From Chara braunii (Eukaryota > Streptophyta > Charophyceae > Charales > Characeae): 22,147 nucleotides of DNA. The position numbers were made by a program, and so were the translations under genes. Shown one piece after another: positions 1-8,793 of the stretch (the stretch's first letter is position 1; every line of letters starts with the position of its first letter). The stretch spans positions 1,368,379 to 1,390,525 of the forward strand of contig BFEA01000049.1 of assembly GCA_003427395.1 (NCBI GenBank), given 5' to 3'. Under the pieces are notes generated by a model that saw only the letters and a program-made list of their open reading frames with translations, did not search any database and was not told the DNA's origin.

Positions 1-1
1 T

Positions 2-264
2 GCACAAGTATGCGGTTCATCCATATGATCCTGGTCAGCCATTTGCAAATCCCTCGTGGGGTCTACGCCATGCGGGATTAAATGCAGTCCAAGCAGATCA
101 TGTTCCAGTCCCTCAGCGTTCGGGGCCACACAGGGTGGGGCACAAGTAAGCGGTTCATCCATATGATCCTGGTCAGCCATTTGCAAATCTCCCGTGTGGT
201 CTATGCCTTGCGGGGTTAAATGCAGTCCGAGCTGATCATGTCCCAGGCCCTCAGCGTTCGGGGC
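2..264. repeat. Two-copy tandem repeat, 138-bp period
   Basis: A 125-bp sequence at 2-126 recurs at 140-264 at a fixed offset of 138 bp. Both copies carry gcggttcatccatatgatcc, ggtcagccatttgcaaat and ctcagcgttcggggc, with scattered substitutions (roughly 90% identity by eye). A 13-bp linker separates them. The window starts at the first base of the array, so more copies may lie to the left. No open frame runs through it. It could be the edge of a minisatellite or part of a larger dispersed repeat. Confidence 0.9.
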
Positions 265-426
265 AAATAGAATGCCCGGTAAACCGTCAACAAGAGGGAG
301 AAGAGGACAACAAACGAGGGGCTGTGACAAACTGTTTCGTCGGAGTTTCACCGACTCATCAGGAAGCTGAACATATATATATATTTTGGCCCGTCCGGGC
401 AAATGGTCCCGGGCCACTCTGGTAGC

Positions 427-740
427 CTAGTATATGTTCCGGACATCTAAGATGTTCAGATACCGTTCAGCCTGACCGGCTGACAGGGTCCGGATTGGTT
501 TGGCATCCGGGTCCGCAGTATCCATGATCTGGATGGAAGAAGAGAAACTGGATTCCAAAAACAATTCCGACAGAAAAGTAAGGACATTTTTGCTCTCCAC
601 TGCCACTGGTATGCCCAAAACATTTTCACTATCGTCCAAGCGTGGGAAAACGTGCCGGTTTGCTAACTTGGATTCAAGGGAAACGATAGTATAAAAGAGC
701 ATACGATAATCACACGAGGACTTTTCTGGATGTATCTAAC
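427..740 (-). CDS. Possible exon of an unidentified host gene
   Basis: An open frame on the minus strand runs from an AG acceptor-like site near 740 to a TAG at 427. The ATG at 702 begins MLFYTIVSLESKLANRHVF, and the tail reads SAGQAERYLNILDVRNIY. The composition is balanced and protein-like, unlike the simple-sequence frames around it. I do not recognise the family and see no catalytic motif. It could be the last exon of a gene whose earlier exons lie at higher coordinates, a decayed gene, or chance. The frame just upstream is protein-like in a different phase, so splicing or a frameshift would be needed. Confidence 0.25.
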
Positions 741-1240
741 TGCAACTGCAGCCCATCCTGAATAACCTCCGTGCAATTCCTCCAGAAATCAGTCGAAAAA
801 GGCCCAGTGCGAGTATTCCACTAGATAGTTCACCAAAGAGCTGGCATGATGGTCTTCTGTCATCCTGCCATAGGTCCGCGGGATGCACCTGGGCAGGAAT
901 TCACTCCCAGCCATTCCACCACAGCTTGGTCCTCCACAAGTAGCCCAGATGTGTGTACACCACTGGCGATCAGCCCCAAATTAATGCTCTTCACTTCTGG
1001 GCCTTTCTTTTCACATCTCCACCGCTTCTCCCAAATCAATAGGTTTTCACTTTTCAGACTTCTTCACCCAAACATCAGTCCGTACACAGAAAGTTCTGCG
1101 CACTTCCCCCCACCCCCAGACCAATCCGCCCACTCCAGCTGGAAGGCCGTTACTTCCAGCAGACCGCGCATCCTGCCACAGGCATTGGATTTTGTCAGGG
1201 GTAGTGGTGGTTTAAGGGCTGTGTCTGAAAACGTTGCAGG
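741..1240 (-). other. Protein-like minus-strand stretches, unassigned
   Basis: Short open pieces in different minus-strand frames look protein-like. Near 845-780 one reads SSLVNYLVEYSHWAFFD before a TGA, and one near 775-690 reads GWAAVAVRYIQKSPRVIIV. A third lies at about 1064-1210. They could be exons or pieces of a frameshifted gene leading into the frame that ends at 427. No pair of splice sites joins them convincingly and I do not recognise the product. The plus-strand frame 846-1283 over the same bases has no better claim. Confidence 0.15.
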
Positions 1241-1732
1241 GTATTTGCAAACACAGACAAAAATGGCACATAACAGGGGGTAGTGACTGTTTATTGAAAA
1301 CACAGGACTCTGCCAAGTGGTAGCATGATGGAGAGTCTGACGCCTGCCCAGTAGTGCAAGGTGAAAAGGGGAAGTGAGGTGAAAAGGAGAAGTGACATAA
1401 GCTTCAAATGGAAGTCCCAGTAAACGACTGCTAGCAATATCCTGGTAGGACAAGCAAGGCAGCTGTTGCCTCTCTTGCGCAAGAAGCAATCGGACACCAG
1501 TCCTTGTGTGACCTGATCGTGCTGTGATCCATCACTCATCCAATCTGGATGGATTCCAAGTCAGGTCTGTATTTCAGCAATTCATGGTCCTGTTGGCTGA
1601 ATGGTCTATATAATAACCGTTGATAAAAAAAATAAAGCGTTGAATCCTCTTCTAAACAAAAGGTTAGGAGATAACCCCCTTCACCAAAAAAATGAAGAAA
1701 GTAGTCCAAAAAACAACTGAAAGATGCCGAAA
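1241..1732. other. No gene seen; A-rich spacer
   Basis: No convincing coding frame. The right part (1620-1732) is A-rich with several runs of 6-8 A. Near 1365-1395 the phrase gaggtgaaaagg/gaagtg is locally repeated. Open frames on the minus strand here (1291-1539) have no recognisable content. Confidence 0.5.
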
Positions 1733-2243
1733 AAAACTAGGCTGGGCTGTCGCCAGGCCAGCTGGGCCGGTGGGGATCGCCTGGCAAAACCAGGCGGGTC
1801 AAAAAAGAGGGAAGGATCTCCAAAAAAAAGAAACTGACTTCAGGCCAGGACTGCGCTCGGCCTGAGCAATCAGAATCCGACCTTACCTTCCATTTCGGTG
1901 GTGGGTCACCCAGGAGTGTTTGGGGGGCATAAACCTATGAAGTTACTCTAAAGTTCTAAACAGTGACTATGGGATTAAAAAGGGAATATCTTCTCCTCAT
2001 TTATTTTTATCTTAAAATTAATAAGGACTTTGGAGGGGACCCTCCAGCCAAAAGTTGTTTGTACTGCAATTTTATACAACATATTTTTTCCACATGTTTT
2101 TGAAATTTTTACATTTTTTATTTTTTTTAATATTGTGCGCTGGGGCTGCCCGGGACCCTGCCCAGACACTGGCCGACCCAGGCCGCCCGGGAGGGTACCC
2201 AGGCGACCTTCCCCCAGCCGGGCCGCCTGGGGACCAGCCTAGG
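1733..2243. repeat. GC-rich inverted arms flanking an AT-rich core (foldback/MITE-like)
   Basis: The left arm (1737-1800) and the reverse complement of the right arm (2170-2243) share ctaggctgg, tcSccaggc and tcgcctgg in the same order, separated by more variable GC-rich bases. The core, especially 1980-2135, is strikingly AT-rich. A gtagtcc at 1701 and its complement ggactac at 2256 may extend the arms outward, which would give an element of about 560 bp. No transposase frame exists inside, and no clear target-site duplication is visible. A nonautonomous foldback element is one reading; the arms also contain short self-complementary words (ccaggc/gcctgg) that could produce weak matches by chance. 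Confidence 0.4.
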
Positions 2244-2597
2244 AAAAAACCTGAAGGACTACTGATTGCGCTACATCAATGCTGAAGAAACACTAGAAAA
2301 TTACTAAACCCTAAGAACACTAACTAGCCAATGACGAATCACAAAGATACAACTCTGTGGACTTCTTCCGCTTCTGTCAAAACTCGAGCAAAGTAACACT
2401 CAAGATGTGGCACACTTATGGCTCTGGAGCCTGCCCCTTCATGTAAGCTCTGACATAAAGGAAGAAAGCAGTGGCGAAAGAGGTACGAGAGCAGTACAGA
2501 ATTCCAGTTGTTGTTAATAAGCTAATAAAGCTAGCTCCAACTGTAGGCACTCTCCAGATGGGCTCTCATCGGAGGCCCCCAACGACCGCCTAGCCTT
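2244..2597. other. No gene seen
   Basis: Mixed-composition spacer with stops in all frames. It would be the 3' flank of the possible minus-strand exon ending at 2598. Nothing else recognised. Confidence 0.5.
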
Positions 2598-2871
2598 TTA
2601 CAATCGATCGTCACCAAGATCTTGAGGAAATGGAAGGATAGTTTCTGCATCTACAAGAAACGAAAGGGCTCCAGGAACTCCGGAGTCCAAGCAGTGGGGT
2701 GGCCTGCGGTTCGGCCATAAGACGACAACAAGGGATGAGGAGGGGGGCAGGAGGGGTGAGACAAAGGACAGGGGCAAGGGAGAGATGGGAGGGGGCAGGA
2801 GGAAGGGGAGGTGAAACAGCAGAAGAATAGGAGTTGCGAATCCGTCCCCAAGCTCGTCAAAAGAAATACAT
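2598..2871 (-). CDS. Possible terminal exon(s) of an unidentified host gene
   Basis: On the minus strand a strong acceptor-like site (pyrimidine run ending in ttttttgttag) lies just before 2871. It is followed by a frame reading CISFDELGDGFATPILL. The frame stays open through a very C-rich stretch (about 2722-2820 on the plus strand, purine-rich there), then reads GVPGALSFLVDAETILPFP and stops at 2598. The C-rich middle may be a short intron (candidate gtttcacc donor, aaccgcag acceptor); joining the outer parts keeps the frame. Family not recognised. This could equally be chance openness caused by the pyrimidine skew. Confidence 0.25.
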
Positions 2872-3074
2872 CTAACAAAAAACAGAGGGGAGGACTGACC
2901 ACACATGCATGTTTCTGAATCTGTCAGTTGTTCAAAATAATTCCATATTTGCAGCTACACTCTGGACACAGGAGTAGTCTGTGATCTCTACCATGTACCA
3001 CGGGTTGGTATGAGGTAGACGCCCTTGGCCTACACTGGGATTACTGACAGATTGAGAAACATGGACCTGATAAG

Positions 3075-3244
3075 TACAGATCTGTCTGGAGAACCAGGCA
3101 AAGCCAGCACTATACGACATATATGGCATCACAACGTGGCCACGGGTTTAAGGCTATGCTAGCATTTACAGATCAGTCCGAAGAACCAGGCCAAGCCTAT
3201 ACCACATCACAATATGGCAACGGGTTAAAGGTATGTTAGCATTT
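3075..3244. repeat. Tandem duplication, ~93 and ~78 bp
   Basis: Copy 1 (3075-3167) and copy 2 (3167-3244) both start tacagatc, contain gaaccaggc, aagcc and atcacaa, and end cgggtttaaggctatgctagcattt or cgggttaaaggtatgttagcattt. Copy 2 lacks about 15 bp. The divergence is greater than in the 55-bp duplication at 3543, so it is older. Its end leads directly into the (CT)n tract. Confidence 0.8.
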
Positions 3245-3251
3245 GTGAAAG

Positions 3252-3254
<3 letters not shown>

Positions 3255-3311
<57 letters not shown>
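3255..3311. repeat. (CT)n microsatellite
   Basis: About 28 uninterrupted CT dinucleotides, followed by a short C-rich bridge and an A-run at 3328-3339. Read on the minus strand this gives an artefactual Arg/Glu repeat frame. Confidence 0.97.
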
Positions 3312-3313
<2 letters not shown>

Positions 3314-3342
3314 CGTTCCCCCGACAGAAAAAAAAAAAACAC

Positions 3343-3453
3343 AGTTCTCCAACGAGACAGCAAGTCCATGACAAGCAATTGAATTTCAATGTTACGAACA
3401 ACAGCAACTGTCAAGTTAACAAAAGAATTAGCACACCTGAAAGGCTGAAGTCG
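3343..3453 (-). CDS. Possible internal exon of an unidentified host gene
   Basis: On the minus strand a frame bounded by a TAG at 3454-3456 reads, in part, NLTVAVVRNIEIQLLVMDLL and SRWRT. It reaches a GT just before a long T-run at 3343, which would serve as a donor. A ttaacttgacag acceptor-like site also lies within it at about 3408. The amphipathic, leucine-rich character is protein-like, and the region after the donor (T-run, (GA)n) looks intronic. With the open stretch at 2598-2871 it could belong to one minus-strand gene. I do not recognise the product. Confidence 0.25.
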
Positions 3454-3542
3454 CTAGATTTATGAAATGGGGGCTCCCCATCAGGAGAGCCGTTGACTAT
3501 GCAGGGTAAGAAGCTATGAAAGTTACGAAATGTTTGCGGCAC

Positions 3543-3650
3543 AGAGCACCACTCTGCGCTCAACAGTTATCTCTAAGAAAAGAAGGGCATGAAGACAAGA
3601 GCACCACTCTGCGCTCAACAGTTATCTCTAAGAAAGAAGGGCATGAAGAC
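3543..3650. repeat. Near-perfect 55-bp tandem duplication
   Basis: Copy 1 at 3543-3596 and copy 2 at 3598-3650 are identical (agagcaccactctgcgctca ... gggcatgaagac) except for one A missing from the A-run in copy 2. Such high identity points to a recent slippage or unequal-exchange event, or to a local assembly artefact. Confidence 0.95.
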
Positions 3651-4225
3651 TCCCCCAAGTTCAGGCCTACTGTTCTGAGATGAAATTTATATGCCTTGCT
3701 CTCTCAACGCATGTTGAAATCCGCGCAAGGACCCCCGATCAGTGCTGAGACTGCCAGACATCTCAGCTGTGTCAGTTGGTAAGTGACGAGGAATCTCACA
3801 AAAATTACGAATCAGACACCTCTTCTACTTCAATACAAGCCTGACTGCTTCATTCCACTCCAACATACCTCCATCTCAATCACAATCCATCACCAGAAAA
3901 GGAACAGAATGCCCTTAGTATAGGTCCTTCCTCTGTGTGTCCCTGAAGGCTTGTTTGCATCAGCTCCTTTACTCCCCTGCTCCGCATGATTTCTACTCTG
4001 CCGCTACAATCTTTGCAAGGAAAAAAACAGCAGCACCCTCATCAGACCTATCATCCAGCCTGCCAAGCTCCCCCCTGCTGCCGCACCTTGGCCAGTGCTG
4101 TCATCTTTCTGGAATGAAGTGAACTTAATTCCCCAAGTTCGGTGTGTCGTGCCAAGGGACACCCCCCACCACATTCACTATGCAGGCAGAAGAGTCCAGA
4201 CTGCAGGGCCCACTTTTCACCTTGA
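3651..4225. other. No gene assigned; pyrimidine-rich on the plus strand from ~3830
   Basis: Composition shifts to C/T-rich on the plus strand. Open frames such as 3937-4122 and 4095-4319 are serine/proline-rich, as expected from that skew, and none carries a known motif. Confidence 0.4.
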
Positions 4226-4699
4226 TTCGGCCGTCAAGCATTTAACACATCCAATCAGTTTTTGGCAGATTCTGTCGTCCCTGCGCCATCCTCTCGAATT
4301 GGAACTGCCATCTCTGTGAAACAGCTCACTTCACTCTGTGGATACAATCATCCTCGTGCCATCCCCAGCAGACCTGCAAGTTATCCTGATTTTCAGCAAA
4401 TGCTTGGTTGCTCTACATACTGCTCAACATCTGGATTTGAACTTGAGACTGTATCTCAACAGTTCATGGGCGATGGGCTAGGGCTCGACACCTGCTCACC
4501 ATCAATTTATCCTTTGCAGGATAATATAGGCTTCCCAGCTGTTGCTTCATGTGGCGTGAAGAGCCTCCACCCACGCACTCAGCACAACATTTGCATGGTC
4601 CCCATAAGATGGTCTTGGGCAGCATCGGCTCTGAAAACTCCAGCAGCAGGGGATTTTCCCAATTCTGCCCACCTCTCTTCCTGTCTGTCTCATGGTTGA
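4226..4699 (+). CDS. Possible coding segment, serine-rich, unidentified
   Basis: A 158-codon frame is open from a TGA at 4223 to a TGA at 4697-4699. It starts FGRQAFNTSNQFLADSVVPA and ends HLSSCLSHG. No ATG precedes the protein-like part, so it would be an internal or last exon or a decayed gene. Another plus frame (4549-4761) continues in a similar Ser-rich style, which would fit a frameshift near 4600. No domain, zinc ligand pattern or membrane segment is evident. Pyrimidine skew could explain the openness, so confidence is low. Confidence 0.22.
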   Translation, partial: FGRQAFNTSNQFLADSVVPAPSSRIGTAISVKQLTSLCGYNHPRAIPSRPASYPDFQQMLGCSTYCSTSGFELETVSQQFMGDGLGLDTCSPSIYPLQDNIGFPAVASCGVKSLHPRTQHNICMVPIRWSWAASALKTPAAGDFPNSAHLSSCLSHG

Positions 4700-6159
4700 T
4701 GACCGACTTTGTGGATGTGAAACAATCTGCTGCTGGATTGACATCATCACAGTTATTTTGACTCTGAATCAATATGGAAACAACAAGAAAATCAGTCCTC
4801 GTCTCTACTTGGCGGATTAACGATTGATTTAAGCTCATCCTCTTGGCACTCCTTGTAGCTCAACTTTCAACACTTCAGCTCGAGCGGCCTTTCTGGTTTC
4901 GTGCAAAAGGAACGATCACCATGGAGTGAGAATGCTACACGGCTACCCGAGCCTCAATCGCTAGCGCCTCCACACAATCCAGCCATACAAGCCTCAATGG
5001 CATTCGAGCAAAAGTCTAAATTCATACTTCCAATGACAACTCTCACACCACTGTCACCCTTCTTGATCTCCAAAGTCAAACACCGCCAAAAAACAGACAA
5101 AAAAAAGAATCACCTTTCCTGAGTCTCCTGTTCCTACCTTTACCTCTCTGATTGCCATCTCTTTTTTCCTTTTTCTTAACAAAAAGTGGATTTTGTATCA
5201 ATAATGCTGGAAAGTGAATCCCTGTACATGGTCAACACATCTCCCCATTATGGGCAAGAGACACTGGGACAGTCGCATCGATCGCTACCCAATTGAGAGG
5301 ATTTACCACCACTCAAGCGGGGTTTCTAAAAACCAACTCTGACTGCTAGTACTAAATAGGATCCTAACAGCATTGATTATCACTGCCTTCAGAAAGATTA
5401 AGTGTCAGATCATAACTTGGCTGTTTTGCTTTGTACTCTATTCCCTTTTTCTGCCCTATGCTGTTTCAAAGCTTCATGTCTAGCTGATGAAGTAGGCTTG
5501 ATCGTCTTCCTATCAGACTGCTGCAGTGGACTGTCAGATGACCTCTTTGATAATTAGAATTTGCTCAGTCCCCCTTTGAATAAATAGCTGCAGATTTCCT
5601 GCTTCTGATCCTGGGTTTGCTCTTCTGACCATGGTTGACCCTGATCAGTCACTGATCAACCCTTGATAAGAGGTCTTCCATTCCTGCCTTTCTATAACTG
5701 GGAAATGGGTGCAACATCTCTTGACAAGCTATTCTTTTCATGTCCTCTGTGAACAAAAAGGTTGTAGCTCCTCTCCATTTGTACAAGAGGCCTTCAACTA
5801 TTGGCATGATACTTCAAGAGCGACTTTCTCATTTTTTGTGTCGCAGGCTGTATTTTGAATACCAGAGGATTCTTTTGGGGGCTTCCTATCTTCCTAAGTT
5901 CGTTTATTTTGGTTCGTGGGAGGTGATGAATTTGGGTGTAGTGAGATACTTTTAGGGTCTTACCATGCTCTTCATATTGCGCTATCTACAGGTTGGAAAC
6001 TCTTCTATGTCTCAAACTGTGTGTTCCCATCTCTCTTCTACTTTGGATCGAGTCTCCTCTCTCCTTCTCAAGCGGTCAACAACTCACCGAATCTTTGCTG
6101 AAAGTAATTCTGAAGTGGAAAAGGTTCAACGATTTTAAGGACTTCTTTCTAATTGCCTC
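4700..6159. other. No gene assigned
   Basis: Several 60-75 codon frames (for example 5740-5955, 5916-6101) exist but none has recognisable content or splice context. Notable small items are a 17-bp palindrome at 5642-5658 and an A/T-rich stretch around 5090-5200. Confidence 0.4.
5642..5658. promoter_or_regulatory. 17-bp palindrome TGATCAGT-C-ACTGATCA
   Basis: Two perfectly complementary 8-bp arms flank a single C. Arms built on TGATCA also occur just downstream in tgatcaaccc. It could bind a dimeric factor or be incidental; no gene start lies nearby to test this. Confidence 0.3.
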
Positions 6160-6560
6160 CCCTTTGAATAAACATTGAAGATTCTGAAAATTTTGAAGTG
6201 GTGAGGATGCCGAATATTCTGAATGCCCCCCCTGTGTCAGATTGCATATTGATGTTGAAGACTTTGAAAGCTCTGAAGTGGTGAAGATGCTGAAAATTCT
6301 GACCACCTTCCCCGGGTGTGCATATTGACACTCGAAATCTTTGAAGCTGGTGACGTTGCTTAAAATTCTGAAACCTCCCCCCTCCTCCCCCTGTTTTCCT
6401 TTGAAGGGTTCTTCATAATTTTCAGCACCTTCAGCACTTCAGAATTTTCAGAATTTTCATAGTCTTGATGCAAATCAACGCTGAATATTTTGAAAACTAT
6501 GCACTGAAAATGTTGAAAAGTTTGAACACCCTCCCCCCTGTTTTGCTTTATTTTGAAAGG
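6160..6560. repeat. Degenerate ~75-bp tandem repeat array
   Basis: Recurring phrases include tgaagtggtgaggatgc, tgaagtggtgaagatgctga, aagctggtgacgttgct and atgttgaaaagtttgaacac. Each is followed by a C-run, and several units are introduced by ttgcatattga or gtgcatattga (about 6242 and 6317, ~75 bp apart). At least four diverged units are visible. The part near 6410-6460 reads in the opposite sense (ttcagcaccttcagcacttc), so an inversion may be present. It ends at the start of the element A LTR region. Confidence 0.65.
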
Positions 6561-6847
6561 ATTCACACTGCAGACACCCAGTCCCGGTACCCGGGTCCCA
6601 ACAAGTCCCAAGTCCCAGGGCCGTCCAGTAGGGTAGGCCGTAGGGTCTAGAGACCGAAGCGTCGTAGGTCGGTAGGCGTCGGTACTGAAGCTTCGTAGGT
6701 CGGAAGGAGTCCGTCCGGTACCCGATAAGAAAAGTCCAGAAGCATCCAGTCCACTCCGACAGTCCTAAGTCCAATTTTGCAGCATGTCCCAGGAAAGTCC
6801 GGAAGCGACTGGACCGACAAAATGTTTGCAGCAGACAGGCCGCGACC

Positions 6848-6861
6848 GACCGGTACCGGTC
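6848..6861. promoter_or_regulatory. 14-bp perfect palindrome in element A U3
   Basis: GACCGGTACCGGTC equals its own reverse complement and sits 27 bp upstream of the TATA box, where an activator site would be expected. Related words (ccggtac) recur in the U3 and leader. Confidence 0.4.
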
Positions 6862-6887
6862 TGAAGCAAGCCAAGCCAAGCCAAGTC

Positions 6888-6896
6888 CTATATTTA
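6888..6896 (+). promoter_or_regulatory. TATA box of the element A LTR
   Basis: ctatattta lies downstream of a ccaag triplication (about 6868-6884). The homologous element B LTR has gtataaatc at the matching place. The distance from TATA to the next conserved word (atgcggaagcgctg) is about 49 bp in A and about 47 bp in B, which supports a real promoter. Confidence 0.6.
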
Positions 6897-6937
6897 GCTG
6901 CTACAGTGCAGTGGTTCATCACTTGTTCAGTTGCGTA

Positions 6938-7050
6938 ATGCGGAAGCGCTGCTGCGGCTTGTGCGTTAAGGCAACTTAGGCATTGTGCGCCTGTGAGATA
7001 CTCCATAGCTAGGCTAGACGTAAAGTAGGAGAACGGCGGCCATAGCCGCT
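6938..7050 (+). promoter_or_regulatory. Conserved LTR block downstream of TATA (R/U5-like)
   Basis: atgcggaagcgctgc (6938), cttgtgc and the hairpin word gcggc-cata-gccgc (7036-7049) occur in the same order and spacing in the element B LTR (14732 down to 14616). This conservation between two otherwise diverged LTRs suggests that the block is transcribed and functional, for example as R-region structure. The hairpin word is seen a third time at 21959-21973 and, with a lost stem, near 7507. Confidence 0.6.
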
Positions 7051-7476
7051 AAGGTGTACACACGTGGTTAACCAGGGGTGTTATTTTCGACGAATTTTGC
7101 ACCGAATTGCACTGAAATTGTCATATTGTGCTGATTTTGTGCTTTTTTTCTTGTTTTTCTTTTTGTGTGATATATATGTGCTTTAGGGTATGTCATCTGT
7201 GCCGTTTTGACATCTTTGGATCAATAATGAAAAAGTTGGCATTTTGTTGGATTCGTTGGACGCTTCATTTTGACGCGGACAGTGTTTTTGTGTTAGGGTT
7301 TCATAGTGTTTTTTTGTTTTTTTTTTCGTTTTTTTTTTGCCTGTTTCCTTTTTTGATGTTTGCACTATGGTCTCATATCGTTTGTTTTTAAAATTTTTGA
7401 TGAAATTCGCACCGCAATTGCCAACGAAAACGGCGAATATTTGGGCCCCCGTTAACCGTCTCTCAGTGAGTCAAGA

Positions 7477-7493
7477 AGAGAGAGAGAGAGAGA
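7477..7493. repeat. (GA)n microsatellite in the element A leader
   Basis: A short uninterrupted GA run is followed by aagaggggagaagccatagc. Element B has a comparable purine run in its own leader (22035-22054 as CT on the plus strand). Confidence 0.85.
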
Positions 7494-8470
7494 GAAGAGG
7501 GGAGAAGCCATAGCCGCTATCTGGTTAAGATCCGATGCGTGTGTGTGCGGCAGAGCCGCTGGAGACTAACATTTTTGTATATCGATAATAATATTGAGAC
7601 GACATCTTCAAGTGTTGACTGTATCTCGATTTGGCTTCTCACGTGTGAACTCTCATGTGAATGCTCATTGATGTATGCGAGGTTGAACTTGACGAGTACT
7701 TGGCTCATTTCAATGGTAACGGAGCTGGTTCCTGCTGCACCCGCTCGGAGTTGAGACGCTGGCAAGGAAGAAGGCCGGTGGGCAAGGGGAAAAAAAAAAA
7801 GAAAACAGATTAGGGTTGACTGCATGTTGAGGGCCGAAGAAGAAGGGGCATAGCAAGGAGCAAGGGGAGCATGTACTGCGATCGAGGAGTTTCATCAAAG
7901 GAACGTTCAAGGAGTGAAGTGCTTCTTTGCCCTGGCCCTGGCGTTTATGCAATTTGAATTTTGTTGTGATTGGTGCCTTCCTGCTTACTTTCCTGGTGAC
8001 CTCTGCTGCAAATCGATTTCCGTTGATGTCATCTTGTCGTTCAAGTCAGCAATCACACTTAGTCTGCTTGTTGCTTGGTGTGTCAGAGACCGATCTCTCC
8101 TGGAGGAAAGGCTCCTCCCCCTTGTGGGGGAAGTGGTTAAGGTTGTCGGCCTACCTAGGGGCATAGGTACCCAGTGGGACCCTAGTCCTGTGAGAGTGAA
8201 AGTTTCGTGTGTGATGTAGGTCGGTCTAGGGTAGCAACTCGGCAGCTGGATCCATCCACGGACCTAGTAGGGAGCACGGGCAATAAGCGGCGGGCGCTCC
8301 TAAAACAATACGGCTATGCCCAATGACCGGTACTGACTGGCGTGCGATCGAAGACTCTATGGGATGCAGGGAGGAGTTGTTAAGGCCAGTAGGGTTCGCC
8401 AGTTGTATAATGCACGAGCAAAGTAGGGGTGAGACGTAAGGTCCACCGGTTGAGGACACCAGGGAGATCC

Positions 8471-8503
8471 CCCAAGGACCGGTACTGACCGGCTGGCTAG
8501 TCG
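8471..8503 (+). promoter_or_regulatory. 33-bp leader block conserved between elements A and B
   Basis: The block begins cccaaggaccggtactgacc and matches the minus strand at 21347-21315 in 30 of 33 positions. It contains the inverted repeat CCGGT-ACTG-ACCGG, able to form a 5-bp stem with a 4-nt loop in RNA. Its place upstream of gag in both elements makes a packaging, dimerisation or priming role possible; that role is inference only. Confidence 0.55.
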
Positions 8504-8634
8504 TTGGTGGTACTTAAACCCGAAAACCGCCGCAATCAGTGAGCAACCACTTGAGAGTGATCCTTCATATCGGTGGGCTCCGCGTCCTGTTTGCGTCATT
8601 AAATTTCCTAAGGTCTGTGTTGGCTGACCTTAAA

Positions 8635-8652
8635 CTGTCGGTTGCCCGACAG
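8635..8652 (+). other. Perfect 7-bp stem hairpin in the element A leader
   Basis: CTGTCGG-TTGC-CCGACAG is exactly self-complementary with a 4-nt loop. The right arm is also the first bases of a duplicated segment starting at 8648. Confidence 0.5.
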
Positions 8653-8793
8653 AAGTGGGAAGCGAATTAGTTGTCCGACCCTGATTTAGTTGTCTGACCC
8701 TGATTTAGGTAAGGATTAGTATGTATTGAGGAGAGGTGTAGTGACAGAAGTGGGAAGCGTATTAGTTGTCCGACCCTGATTTAGGTTAGGATT
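8648..8793 (+). repeat. Leader tandem duplication, 95-bp offset
   Basis: gacagaagtgggaagcg, attagttgtccgaccctgat and ttaggtaaggattagta at 8648-8721 recur at 8743-8798 with few changes. Copy 1 additionally contains an internal second copy of ttgtctgaccctgattta. Confidence 0.85.

Noticed and set aside
427-1240. Misato/DML1-like gene on the minus strand
   Set aside because: A faint resemblance in layout was considered, but no diagnostic motif is present and the frames do not join, so no family is named.
3166-3414. Minus-strand frame with a long Arg/Glu repeat
   Set aside because: The repeat is only the translation of the (CT)n microsatellite at 3255-3311; just the outer part at 3343-3453 is protein-like.
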